From: Antitrichia curtipendula
Lineage: Eukaryota > Streptophyta > Bryopsida > Hypnales > Leucodontaceae
NCBI GenBank assembly: GCA_951230915.1
Contig: OX579634.1
Coordinates: forward strand, 18,254,725 to 18,318,724
Length of the DNA: 64,000 nucleotides
Direction of reading: 5' to 3'
Shown one piece after another: positions 37,715 to 49,353 of the stretch (the first letter of the stretch is position 1; each line of letters opens with the position of its first letter). The notes under the pieces are model-generated. The model had not been told where the DNA came from and ran no database searches. It worked only from the letters and a program-made list of their open reading frames with translations. Position numbers and translations under genes: made by a program.

Positions 37715-40048
37715 CTCGACAAAAAACAAAAAACAAAAAACGTCAACATGAAGGGCCTTGAGAGTTGGAGAGCCTTGTATTATTACCCCTCAAAATGTGT
37801 AGTCAAGCTGACACCTTTGGGGTGATTCCCGAAAATTCCTCACCCCCTGGACTGGTTCAGCCCTACAGGGAGCTGACGGACCCCCTAGTATGACGTCGGT
37901 CACCCCTGGTTAGTGACTAGTTAGTGACTAGTTAGTGACCAGATAGTGACTAGTGACTAGCCCGACCCGGTGAGAGAACATACTCCCTTGTCGGTAACCG
38001 GCACGACGCGCAGGCTGCAGGCAGGCTCTCCAGGGTCGGTGCCCATCAGTTGAATTTTCTACCACAGGATTAACTTACCCAATCATAAAGTGCTGTCTGC
38101 CTGATTGAGTGTACCTCCGTCCCGAATGAAGTTACTCAAAGTGCTTTATCAAAGTGCCAGCCAGGAACCTTTCAACTTGGAAACAGTGAGCCTGAATATC
38201 TTACAGTAGAATTGCGCAAGGGTAGTAGGGTACTGGTGGTTGCTGAAGGGGCTTGGTTGGGATTCTGGCCAATGATTCGGGTGGGTGGAACGCTGGAAGT
38301 CAGGCATGTAACTTCCGCCCCTCCTGCTGCTGAATATTCACGTGGGTGTCGATGCCGGTGTCCTTGTCATATTCATTGACAAGAGGGCGCATTTGATCAT
38401 TTCTTCAATGATCAGCGAGGCAGCTGTGGATATTTTCCGCAAGGCAAGGCTTCCCTTAGCTTCTTCAACTTGATAAGATCCCTGGACGAGTGTCACTTCG
38501 ACTTGGAGCGGCTATCTGGTGCCTGAGTAAGTTGAATCGATCACCAAGCCCCATGTGAAAAGCGGGCGATCGATATAATCAAAGGAAGGGTACAAGATGT
38601 GATCGAATTGACAGAGGACACTGCGAAAAAAACACTGAATCATTAACGTAACTCCCTTGTTCCAAAGAAGCAAAGATCGCAATTCTGTCACGCGTTCTCA
38701 CCTTCAATGCTAGTAGGTCTACTGGAGTAGTTCAAGACTATTGCAGAATGTGAACAGACAGGCCAAATATTAATCTGCCAGCATATCGGAGATCGATATT
38801 ATCTATCCCCAATTGAACCATATGGTCTTGGGTTTTGTTCTGACTCTAGCTTTTGTCTGCTGGGATTCATTTCTCACTCGTTTTCAGCTGCGGAGTTGTC
38901 AATTTTCTGAACATCCGTCCTTGGAGAACTTTTGTCGTGTTGTATGGAAAATATACACTCTGGAGAGGTACTCACCTGCGAGAAAATCGACTCCCTGATT
39001 GCAAAGCTTATGGAGAATGCATGTGCAGTCATACATCAAAGACTTTTCTGAGAAAAAAATTATGGGCTAGCTTGGAAGGGAAGGTGAATGTGGTCAGATG
39101 GTCTTTGCCCTAGGAGGACAGTCAACGTCACCAAGCTCTAAAGGCAGTGCCGCAATTAATTTGAGAGTCAACTGAAGGTATTTCATTAAGGTGTTGAATT
39201 GCTAATAACAAATGAAATGCGCAGATGAAATGCGGAGATTTGAAAAGCTCTTCAAACGTACGACAGTTTCCTTATGAGATGCAGAGCCTAGGAACCTTGC
39301 ACCGCACTGCTGAGTGCATTGTAGCATGGAAATGTGTACCTGTCTTTTGAACGCATAGCGAGGTAGAGGTTACGTTACCGGTGACAATTAAACCCAATTT
39401 AAATATATTTTTTAATTCTCAAAACCACCCCAACCTTAATCCAAACCCTAACTCTAACCACCTCCAACCACCTCACCCCTATTTGTAATTTCAGACTGAT
39501 ATGGGATATTGCCATATTGCCATATTTGTATTATGTATCCATACCATATTCAATTATTCATATCTATATTTGTATCGTATTCATATTTGTATCCCAAATT
39601 GGTGACGTGCACGATGACATGGAGACTAGTTTCATTTGGGGGGGAGCAAATCAATGGTCTGTGATTTTTGAGAATTGAAAGTGGGGCGATTAATAAAAAA
39701 CATGCTATTCACATCTTTTCATCAGATTTGCACCTCAATCTCTTAGCTATTGTTGCGACTTGGTGATAACCTTAAAAGGACAGGCTTGTGACCACTTATT
39801 CAAACTTCAAAATCCATTAGTCTCTATGCTTATTCTTCCATTTTGCAACTATTTATAAATGAGATCTTAATTAACACCGAATTAGACATTCTTGCACTTG
39901 AGGGGCGCAATATTGCACTTGGCTCGTATGTTAGTCAATATAGTAATTTTCAAATGTTTGGGGGGGGGACCAATCAAAATCATGATTCCTTATTGGTTGG
40001 AAAAACAACTCAGTGCAAAATTGTCAAATGCTGCTTACTTTATAATTA
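37715..40048. other. Intergenic DNA, partly mixed composition
   Basis: 37800-39380 is GC-richer, with several short frames but no domain or consistent exon pattern. 39400-40048 is AT-rich with CATATTTGTAT-type simple repeats at 39508-39600 and a poly-G tract near 39960. Confidence 0.4.
37908..37960. repeat. Short tandem repeat, about 11-bp unit
   Basis: Four to five units of GTTAGTGACTA with small variations (GTTAGTGACCAGATAGTGACTA at one place). Confidence 0.75.
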
Positions 40049-40290
40049 ATGCCATATTTAACTACTTTTGGACTTTGCAAAGTCCAAAATTGGTAAAGGG
40101 ACATCTACGACAATTGTAGATTTTGACTTCTATAGATTTTATGAATCTAGAAATGATATAGATTTTGGACTAGGTGGTTTGAAAAATGTACAACAGGTTT
40201 AGATTTTAGAGATCTATGACATCGGGGGATCTCACGATCGACAAAGTCCAAAATTCCCTTAAAAGTCCAAAAGTAGTTAAATATGGCATA
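40049..40290. mobile_element. MITE, about 242 bp, with about 29-bp inverted ends
   Basis: The left end ATGCCATATTTAACTACTTT and its continuation TGGACTTT are matched at the right by AAAGTCCAAAAGTAGTTAAA and TATGGCAT. ATTA lies directly outside both ends, a possible 4-bp target duplication. Confidence 0.7.
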
Positions 40291-40445
40291 TTACTTCATT
40301 AAAACATTGTATACTTTTCACTCTATAGTACTTCAACAATATGCTACTCTGAGTTCTATAGTACAGTACATCTAAATGCCTACTACTTGTAGGTCAAAAG
40401 CACACTACATAGTATAATATGTTACTAATACATATTCAAATCATT

Positions 40446-43400
40446 CTACAAGTGTTCGTCATCTAGGTCTTCCATTTGTCTCGCTAGGTATTTCACAAGG
40501 TGTGGTTTAGCTTTGGGTAGAATGATCACTGTCTTCTCTGTTTGCACACCATACAAGATAACATTAGAACCTACGATGTGACCATCTCTCTTCCGACGCG
40601 GAACGTCCACCCAAGAATATATAGCGGCTTCCTTCTCAATCCAGGCAAATCTCTCACCAAACGGTTTCCATGTAGATTCCATGCAGTTCCTGTATCTCAT
40701 TCTATTATTGTCTGCTTCTACTTTTGCTCCAGGTCTCATTATAGGTCAATACCACAAAATCTTCATCTTCGATGCTTACGTCCTCTGTCCAAATTCAAGC
40801 ACCTTTCCAATGAAAAAAAGTAACCCCTCTCTTACTTCCGTTAGCTCTACTGTAAGAGCTACATATTGACCTACTACTATGTCGTTCTCTGGATAGAATG
40901 GTGGAAAAGCATCTTCATCTGCACCTTGTATTACTTCTGATAAAACTTCATTTCTTCTGCTTCTCCTCCTCCCCCCAGTAACTCTTCGTACTCCTTGTTG
41001 TGGAGTTTTGTCCCTGTGGGGTCCAAAGTAACCTCTCTTCTCAGGATTTGACATTATTGCCATAATCACGTCCACGGTTGCACTCTCTATTTCTGTCCCA
41101 TTTGCATTTTCTGTTCCATTTGAAATTGTATCTGCTTCCTCCACATTCGATGCAATACCACCATCTTCATTTCAGTTTTTGACATCACTCGACCAAAATG
41201 GTAAATCGCGAAAGCCTTCTCTACTTTATCATGGAAAATTCTCCAAATACTCCTTGAATTCATTTGTTTTGTCCACCACTTCCATGTCCCTAATCCGGTT
41301 GTTACCTCTCAACACCATCTTCTTCTTATATGCAATGAACTCGTTCAGTGCTTTCAGTTCTCTTTGATCAATGACAAAGACCTCCGCAAGATCCGATTTC
41401 TCTGCTACACTTGGTAGTGAATTCAAACATGAATGTCCTCCTGTGGGGCCCCATTCATCTTAGCAGAAATGTTTGTGTTGCACACGGACCAAACCATTTT
41501 CCACGTAAAACCTCATATGGTGTGGAAATGTTATGCCCATCAATTGCTCTCCTCCTCGTAGCAAATGAGGTGTGATGAATGCCTTCCAATCACGGATGTA
41601 TTCAAGCTTGCGAGCACTCACGAATGCCTCTGTATACGATGTTCCTTTCTTTACTCGTTGCAACATCTCCTCCAATATATCTATATCTTTTCTCTTCAAT
41701 ACATTGGAAATGACACTGAATCTTTGATCGATGTCCTCATGGATGTGGCCCACTATAAAAAAACAAAGATGCACTTCCTTGAAGAACCCAACCCAACCAG
41801 TGTAGTGCACATGGCGAACATGTAAATGTTCTTGTTTTCCCTCGTGGTGTTATTTGCTTGAATCTTCAACATCGGCGGCAAACTTCTCTTTCTTCACTTC
41901 ACGTCGTATATTACGTTCATCACTGATGTGATGACTTGATTGCTATCGTGTTTGTGGTGAGCATCTATCCACACATTTGCATACAAGCCGATCCCATGTA
42001 TAAGAATACCATACAAATGAGTCTTCACAAATCGAGATTTGATGTTCTTCACAGTCCGCCTCATCTTCGGTATCATGGTCGTATTTTGATCCATACCATC
42101 CACAATTAAGCACATAAAAAAATCTGGAGTGATCATCGCTGATCTTTTGAATATCCAATAATTTCGCTTCTCCTCCATCTGATATTGGATGTGCAACACG
42201 TACAACTCTTTTATCTTGACCTTAGCTAGTGCATTTGTCGTAGACTCCATTCCACACTTGTACTCCCAACAATGATATCACTTGAAAAACCTAGAGAAAG
42301 GTGGAATTTGCACGTGCGGAAATTCCTTCTGCCAAAGTTGATTGAAAGAGCTCATTGACAATTTCGATCCATCCACTGGTTTCTTCACTTCTTCATTCAC
42401 ATATCGGAAAACATCTAGTTTGCTCATATTCATTGGCAACAGAATCAACGGTAGTATTGCATTGTCTGTTTTCCTGCGTATCGATCGATGCGCTTGTTGA
42501 CATCCAACTTCATTTACAAAAACGTCAAGGCTTTCTCTAGCTGCTGACATTTTTGCACTTTCCCTTCCTTTACAAGTATTTCCATGAACTGCTGCCACTC
42601 TGCTGTATACAGCGTGTGCTATCTTCAACTGTTTCAACGCCTTTGAAAATAACCCAACGTCGCTGCGTAACATGCATTACAAACGACTGCACCATCTAAT
42701 TTTGTCACATACTTGTCTCTTCTTGGACGCTCAGTATGAGTGAAGAAAGCATTTAGCATTTGCATTATCCAAGTAGCCCGCGCTTCGTACTTCTGCCCCC
42801 ATGCCATGTAGCGCTGATCCAATATGTCTTTGGCGTCTACATCACGCAAACAATTATGTTTACATGCTCCTTTTTCCTTTCCGCACAAAACACTTTTGAG
42901 GATAACTTTCTGACTTGCTGACTCCCCTCTTTCTCTGGGACTTCTCACCCTACCCCTCCGATTTTCCATTGAATACTTCCTCCTTTGTGTATGTTGCGTT
43001 AATCCTCTTCTATTGAAATCCACAGTGCTGCCTTCAGAGTCTTGCGTCTGAGGAGAACTTCTCTCAGATGTGTTTCTTCCACCAGTACTTGACGGTGTCA
43101 TTTGTGAAGTGCTTGAGGTGTCCTCCACGTCATGAAAATCAAATTGAGGTGCATTGACTGGTGGAAAAGAAAAATTATTTCCCTCCCCTAAGGTCGTGGT
43201 CATTATTCTCACTTTTGAAGGAAGTGGCCAACGAACAAAAGCACGACGCCATCATATGATTTTCTCTACACAGTCTCCAATACACTTCCCTATCAATTCA
43301 CCAACTCATTATGTTGGGTGCACAACATGTATAACACAAATCGCAATTTCAAAAGGGCGTAATTTTACTCTGCGAAGTTCATCACCACAACTGAAGCGCG

Positions 43401-43626
43401 TTTCTACCATGCCGAATGCCACAACTCGACCATCGCTCCCAAGAAGTTTAACCATGCCATTGGTACATTGAGGGTGAACAATACTCGTTGCGCCTTTCTC
43501 CTCATGGAAAAGTCCTCCACGTACCACACGTGCCAATCTTTCACCCCCACTTCTTTGTTCTGTGGCAACCACCGTTGCCCCTACCCCATTGAATACCACT
43601 GGACTTCCAAATGCTTCTATCGCCAT
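40446..43626 (-). pseudogene. Decayed DUF7869-type (DDE-like, transposon-related) gene
   Basis: The minus strand holds colinear fragments in three frames (43626-42634, then 42673-41815, then 41810-40446) with several stops. From the N-terminus: a Cys/His-rich segment (GKEKGACKHNCLRD, then VVCNACYAA); the family's SSFNQLWQKEFPHVQIPPFSRF-like block; DGMDQ; THLYGILIHG; HDSN; NNTTRENKN; and VGHIHEDIDQRFS. These motifs and their order match my memory of the DUF7869 family of eukaryotic proteins, thought to be DDE-like transposases. A TGA at 42278-42280 replaces a residue right after RFFK where relatives carry a Cys. A TAA at 41460-41462 and frame changes near 42650 and 41815 also break it. The residue before NTTRENKN is Asn where family members have Asp. 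The segment at 43626-43309 is in frame but unrecognised. No terminal repeats of a host element were found. Confidence 0.65.
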
Positions 43627-44976
43627 TTTCTTCAGTTATTGCTTCTTCACTAATAACGCATTTGGTACATAACTTTGTGAATACACTTTCTTTGGAAAAC
43701 ACTGTCATGCGCAATGTACATCAATTGAAATAATGAATATTAAAAACCTACAATTCTTACCTACAAATATCTACAAAACAACAACAACCTAACACATCCA
43801 AGATAATAGGACTCTTTTCAGTTTTCCATTTTCACATTTCTCTGAGTGTGCAATAATCCTATACGTTTTCTTGTGTCACTATCCTTTGACACAAATAAAA
43901 TGTTTAGGATTATTGAAAAATTAGTTTGTTCTTATTTTTGTTGGACTGCCCCTCGAGTTGCTTGTTGGACTCACAATGGAATAATTTTTTTACTGCGATA
44001 CTAATTTAAATAAAGATTATATTCCCAACGAGGCACTCATTTTTCCTACCTCCTCAAATAATTTAAAAAAAAAATGCCAGACATCAAGATCACGCGAGTA
44101 AGCCTGAAATCCCAATAGTCTTTTTCGGAACTTTAGGACTTTAGAGGTTCATTTAAGTGGTTTTTGAAAGAGTCATTTTTTGATTTTAGAAGGTCACCTT
44201 ATGATGTAAGATTTATTGATACCATTTAAGTTACAGAATACTTGCAAAGCAAAGTTGCCATACCTTATATGAACCTAATATTAAAAAATCTATAAAAGAG
44301 TCTTTGGGAAGAAAATAATGGATTAAAAAACGGATTTTGCTATGTTTGCAGTAGGGATTCTTTTATTCATTGTTCAAAGTTTGCACTTATGGTCTTTAAA
44401 GGGCTAAAGAATTCAACATGGACACATATTGTTTTTTTTAGTGTGCAAGTAAGTAACATTTCAAAACATGGACTCTTTCTATGACCACAACGTGTATACT
44501 TCAAAACTTTGTAACGAAGTCCACAAATAAAGGTACTTGCCAATTCAATATTTTCCAATTAATATTGAATTAAAACTGTTTTAATGTTCTTCAACTTTGC
44601 CAATAGGGTAATGGGTTTGTTAATGAACGCTTCAAAACTTGAAGCACTCTAAGGTATTGTGTTACGGAAAGAAATAGCCAATTCATATCAATATTGCACA
44701 CTTATACATTTTTGTTTTCTTCAATGAACCAATGGTGTACATTTTTGGAGTTGGTCAATTGAACCACCCATTGCTTGTCCACTTCATTAATTTTTAACAA
44801 ATTCTACAATTGTGGATAAAAATAAAAATAAAAGTTTGTTTATGGATGGAATACTACCTTCTGTTCACTTCCTACAATAACTACTAGAAATTGATTCAAT
44901 TTTCATTAGCTTCAACGAAGATGCAAACAACTCTTATAGTGATGCCTATATAGCACAATACCTTTTCCCTATGACA
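43627..44976. other. AT-rich intergenic DNA with a TTAA-family fragment
   Basis: About 43930-44160 resembles the right third of TTAA-family elements ('ctcgagttgcttgttggact' against the same part of the copy at 44977) and ends GGACTTTAGAGGTT. The rest shows no gene. Confidence 0.45.
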
Positions 44977-45906
44977 TTAACCCCTAGAATCCCAAGGTTG
45001 TATTTCCATCAAAAGCCACTGAAAATTGCAATTCCTTTGGCAAAGACCGAAACTCTTTAAAAATCATCATTTCAAACGTATGTAACCGTACAATCAAGTA
45101 CGACACTAGCATAAAAATGCATGAAAAAAATTCCAAAACTCTGACCACGTAGTTTGCACGTTCTTTGCATCCAAATTGAAGAAAACAAGTTCTTCTCCAC
45201 CTTGCTTTACTACATTCTTTGACTTTAAACCTTTGTAACTTAAATTTTTTGTACTATCAAATTTGATTTCATAAATTTTCAAGTTAAAGAGTAGAGTTGA
45301 GACTATAAGAAAAAAAAATCAACAAAAACCACATAATGTTCACTGAACCAAGAACTATTAGGAAGAAAACGGTTTCAGATTGAAAGAATAATTAGACCGT
45401 TCATAGCTCTAAGATGGAATTGAAACCAAAAAATCCCAACAGCGAGATTTTTGTACCAAACAAACTTATCATTGCATAACTATTTCTTTTGGCAAACTCG
45501 TAAGAATTGAATTCAAAAATGAATTCTATAAGTTATTTATTTCAAATAGATGCTCAGATTGCACGAAAACTAAGATTGTTTATAACTTCCTCATCATTAG
45601 TTCAAATAGAAAGAATTAAAGCTTCAGATGTAGACAAAATAATAGTCTCTGAATAAATTTTTTTAATATTTACATATTCTTATTTTTGCAATTTTTTGCG
45701 AACTACTCTTGAAGTTGCTTTGTGGACTTATGGTGACATAACTTTTGTTCCCAGGCATCTATTGAAATGAAAATTATATCCACAGAAACCTAATATGATT
45801 TTCTATTTAAAAAAAAGGTTAATAAAATCATGTCACAAATTGAGAGTATAGAAACTTCCAAAAATCCTAAAAGTCCCCCATAGGGATTTTGGGACTTTAA
45901 GGTTAA
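44977..45906 (+). mobile_element. TTAA-family element, copy 13
   Basis: Starts TTAA-CCCCTAGAATCCCAAGG and ends GGGACTTTAAGG-TTAA. The interior follows copy 1: 'catcaaaagccactgaaaat', 'acgtagtttgcacgttcttt', and a right-hand 'gtgacataacttttgttccc'. Confidence 0.65.
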
Positions 45907-46065
45907 ACAAAATCAATTTTGGAATAAATTGAAGACTTGCACAAGCCCTACTTGGAGACATTACAAAGAATGCACAATTTTTTAAATATAGATGGATTAC
46001 ATTCAACCCTAATTTAAATGTGGAAAGGATAGTTTTTTAAGAAATCGGGAGAATTGCCACAAGTT

Positions 46066-46073
46066 CTTACAAT
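46066..46073. repeat. Target-site duplication, left copy (CTTACAAT)
   Basis: An 8-bp direct repeat with 62512-62519, directly abutting the element end CAGGGTTGAC. It fits the hAT target pattern nTnnnnAn. Confidence 0.9.
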
Positions 46074-46400
46074 CAGGGTTGACAGGACGTCCGGATGTCC
46101 GCGTCCATGTCCGGCGGACGTGGACGCTGACCCCCGAACGTCTTTTGACATCCTTGGACGGGCCGTCCGATCGGTCGGATCCTCCGCGCGGTCGAGAGGC
46201 TCGCGGACAGTCCCGCGGACGGGCCCTCGGGCGGACAGGGCGGACGGACGGACGGACGCGATCGAGCGGATAAGATCGCGCGGATGGATACGTGCGGACA
46301 AGACGTCCGCGCGATCCCGTCCGCACGATCTGCCCGTCCGATTCTGGGCCGTCCGATTCGCACATACGCGTCCGCATTGCCTGGTCCGCCTTCGGACGCC
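46074..46400. repeat. Left terminal repeat and GGACG sub-terminal array
   Basis: After CAGGGTTGACAGGACGTCCGG the sequence is packed with GTCCG/CGGAC motifs in both orientations up to the gene A promoter. Base composition contrasts abruptly with the AT-rich flank. Such arrays in hAT elements are usually transposase-binding sites. Long open frames on both strands here are composition artefacts. Confidence 0.8.
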
Positions 46401-46432
46401 ATAAATAGCGTGGCGGACGGCTCATTCCTCAC
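46401..46432 (+). promoter_or_regulatory. Core promoter of zinc-finger gene A
   Basis: ATAAATAG at 46401-46408 is followed by GGACGGC and by CCTCAC at 46427-46432, 26 bases downstream of the TATA start. The same layout precedes the kinase gene and gene B. Confidence 0.6.
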
Positions 46433-46682
46433 AATCGTTTCCCTTGCGGAGTGGGTGATCCAGTGCCTCTCAGTGGCTCTGCGCGCCCCTTTCATTTTGG
46501 TGCGTGAACGATTGTGCTCGGATACTGAATTGCACCAATTTATTTTGGTGATTACTTGGTTTTGAAGGCCTTGTTAACAACTTCACCTCGTTTCATTGGC
46601 AAGTGTCAAACATTTTGTTCAGTTGTTCTAAAGTTTCATGTGAACTTTGTCATCAAATCATTTCATTTTAATCAAGGTTATC

Positions 46683-47780
46683 ATGCCTCGCAATAGTAGT
46701 TCAAGGTCCAGTAACAAAGGCAAATCCCAGGACATGAACTGGGGAGATTGGGCAAATCCAATGTGTGTAGCTGAACCTGGATGGGAAGAAGAGCCCAAGA
46801 AGGTTTGGGACTGCACAATGTGCAAAAAGTACGTGAAAATGACGCACCTCTCCAAAATGTGGTCACAAGAAAGAGCAGACAAACAAGTTCGACGCTAGGA
46901 AGGACAAATTTCCACGTGCGAGAGCCAACACTTTGTGCACCGATACGAGGAAGTAACGCGGTGCGCTGAGCTGCTTGACTCCAAACCAAATGTTATGAAT
47001 TATTCTAACATGGCCATGGTTTGGGCAGAGATTGTACTCCACAAAGATGTAGATTGGCGCACAATTTACGGGAAAAATGTTGACAATATGAAGCGCACTG
47101 ACGCTGTTATTTATACGAGTTGGACTCAACCAAGTGATTGTATGCAAATGTGGTCCAATCGAGGGCAGTTTGGATTTCCGCCGGTTGTATTGCCGGATAC
47201 TGAGGATGAATGGTCGGACGACGATGATGTAGAAGACAATTCAGCACCCGTAACATTTACAGTGGGACATGAGCGTCAAGAAGCTCGGGAAGACATCGAG
47301 TTCAATCAACAAATGCAAGAAGCTATGCGTAGGAGCATGGAGGATTGGGGTCAACAACACGGGCATGACAGGTCCTACCAACATGATCGTACTGCATCTG
47401 GTTCACAAGATGGTCAAAGGGTCTTACACTACGCTAACGACCCCCGAGGTACTTATTACAACCCAGAAAGAAGCCATGGAACCACACATGATTTGGGATC
47501 TAGCCAAGGAGGCTCCCAATACTTGTCCGGATCTACTACGGGTGGTTCATATGAGCGTCACACAGGCTCTCGTCATGTCGAACCAAGGCAAGGAAGGTCT
47601 CAGCACCGTGATGTAGTTCCTCCTCCAACTTTTGGAGGTCCTTACTATGGAAATCCCAATCAAGGAGCTACGCCAAGCGACTATGGATGCACTTGGGGCG
47701 GAGGACCATATCTTGGCACTTATGGATCCGGTTCCACACCACCAAAACGTAGAGATGACATCCATTCAGATTCCGAGTAA
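46683..47780 (+). pseudogene. Zinc-finger 'head' gene A of the giant element (one nonsense codon)
   Basis: The frame runs from the ATG at 46683 to 47780 (366 codons), interrupted by a single in-frame TAG at 46896-46898. The N-terminus is basic and Ser-rich (MPRNSSSRSSNKGK). A Cys/His segment follows, with C-x2-C, KKYVKMTHL, and a later C-x3-H, then SNMAMVWAEIVLHKDVDW. The latter half is acidic (DTEDEWSDDDD) and then rich in Gly, Ser, Gln and Tyr. The first 120 residues align without gaps to the start of gene B at the opposite end of the element, including across the stop. A DNA-binding role at the GGACG arrays is inferred from that Zn-ligand pattern and position, not shown. No known domain can be named; a BED-like finger is the nearest comparison. 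Either the copy is dead, or translation uses a splice or readthrough not visible here. Confidence 0.6.
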
Positions 47781-48058
47781 AGTAGGTAGAGCTATTTTAG
47801 TCGTTGTCTCACAATCGAGTGGGCCTTGGAATCTTTTGTTATTGGATTATGGAGTGTGGCAATCATAGTACAAACATATCGGCATCTCGGCGAATAGCAT
47901 TTACGATTTTACGTACTAAAATATTTTGATGTAAATATATTGTATTAAAATGTATTTGGAGGTTGGTACTTGGTATCATCATAGCGGTATCGTTCAAGTA
48001 TCAACTGTATTGCTTTTCAATATAAAAAATATTTGCGCATGACCAAATTCTATTATCA

Positions 48059-49008
48059 TTATCCCCTAATCGTTTTTGACTATGTTTTCACCAAAAACGT
48101 TCCAAAACTGCCATTTCTAATACTAGTGTCAAATTTTAGAAAAAAAACATTCTTGGACACATGTAACCATAGGATCTTGTAGTAAACTTGTTTAAGAAGA
48201 TGTGGAAAAAATTTCAGAATTTTCCACCATGTGGATTGCAAGATAATAGTGTTTGAATTGACAAAAATCCTTTTTTTGTCCCTGCGAAAAAACGGGCAGC
48301 TGCCCTTCACAAGGTCACATTTATATGAAAAAATGTCCAAAATGGTGGTTACTCTTTGGATTTATTCTTGAAGGCAAGTTGGCTACATGCTTGAAAATTT
48401 TCAGATCATTTGGAATTGTACAACATATAGGAAAAAAATAGTAAGTAGGAAGAGGTAGAGAATGATTCAAAACACTAAATTGTGAAGAATTTATTTATGG
48501 AATTGAAAAATGCCAATCCAACGGTTGTAATGTTGTAATAAACAATCTACACCCAATGTTTTTATTTTTTTTCAAAAATATTGAAAATTGAGTTAAATAA
48601 AAGACTTCAAGTCTTCAAAGTTTATTTTAGAGTTGAAATTCCATAACTACCCTTAAACTAAGAATCCTCATAACTTTTGACTCATAGATCTAAATGGAAT
48701 GATTCAAAGCTTCCCATGTACATATAAATCTAAAGAACCAATTGGAAATTTTTATTTTCTTAAAAAGTGATTTTTGAAGAAGTTTTTTTCGCTGCCCGTG
48801 CTGCCCGCCAAGGACTGAAAATGACATATCATGCAATAATTTTTTAACCATGTAGTCTAAATGTATGAAAATTGTTGGGCCTTAAAGCTACTCCTCGGGC
48901 ATGTGTTGTATGAAAATTTCAAAGAAAAAAAATATAAATTTCATTTGTAGTGAGCTGCCCAAAATCGCTATGTTGCTAAAAAAATCACTTTGGTCTTTTA
49001 GGGGTTAT
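48059..49008 (+). mobile_element. TTAA-family element nested in the giant hAT element (TTAT-flanked)
   Basis: Left junction TTAT-CCCCTAATCG; right junction TTTTAGGGG-TTAT. The flank TTAT is not a palindrome and is the same on both sides in direct orientation, so it is a true 4-bp target duplication. The interior matches copies 3, 4 and 7, including 'acgggcagctgcccttcaca'. Confidence 0.8.
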
Positions 49009-49353
49009 ATGTGTTCAACATTGATTATACAATTTTGAACCCAACCAGACCAAGCTAACATCCATCAACAATAATTGTTGCATTGCACTTCTCATTCAAG
49101 GATTTCAAGCAAAACATATGATGAATGCATAAATAGATGGTAGACATTGGACATTAGAAGTTTCAAAACATACAAACATTTCAAAACTTTATATGAATTA
49201 TAAGGGTGCACATATATTGGCATACATTGATGGTGCATATATATACTAGAAAATCCTTGCACACAATCATGCAAATTTATGTACTCGCCTCTACATTTAT
49301 CTAATACTTTTATAGTTCTATCACTTCTATGTCGTCCACTAACACCATAGACA
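49009..49353. other. Downstream region of the kinase-like gene
   Basis: AT-rich; probably the 3' flank or UTR of the minus-strand kinase-like gene. No separate gene is recognised. Confidence 0.4.

Noticed and set aside
38340..38530. Possible small exon with a 48-codon frame
   Set aside because: No recognisable similarity or consistent splice sites; other frames are equally plausible.
46009..46495. Long open frames on both strands in the left GGACG array
   Set aside because: Arg/Asp/Pro/Ser-only translations in several overlapping frames come from the GC-rich repeat composition. The same happens at 51082-51420, 53610-54018, 57555-57901 and 62238-62573.
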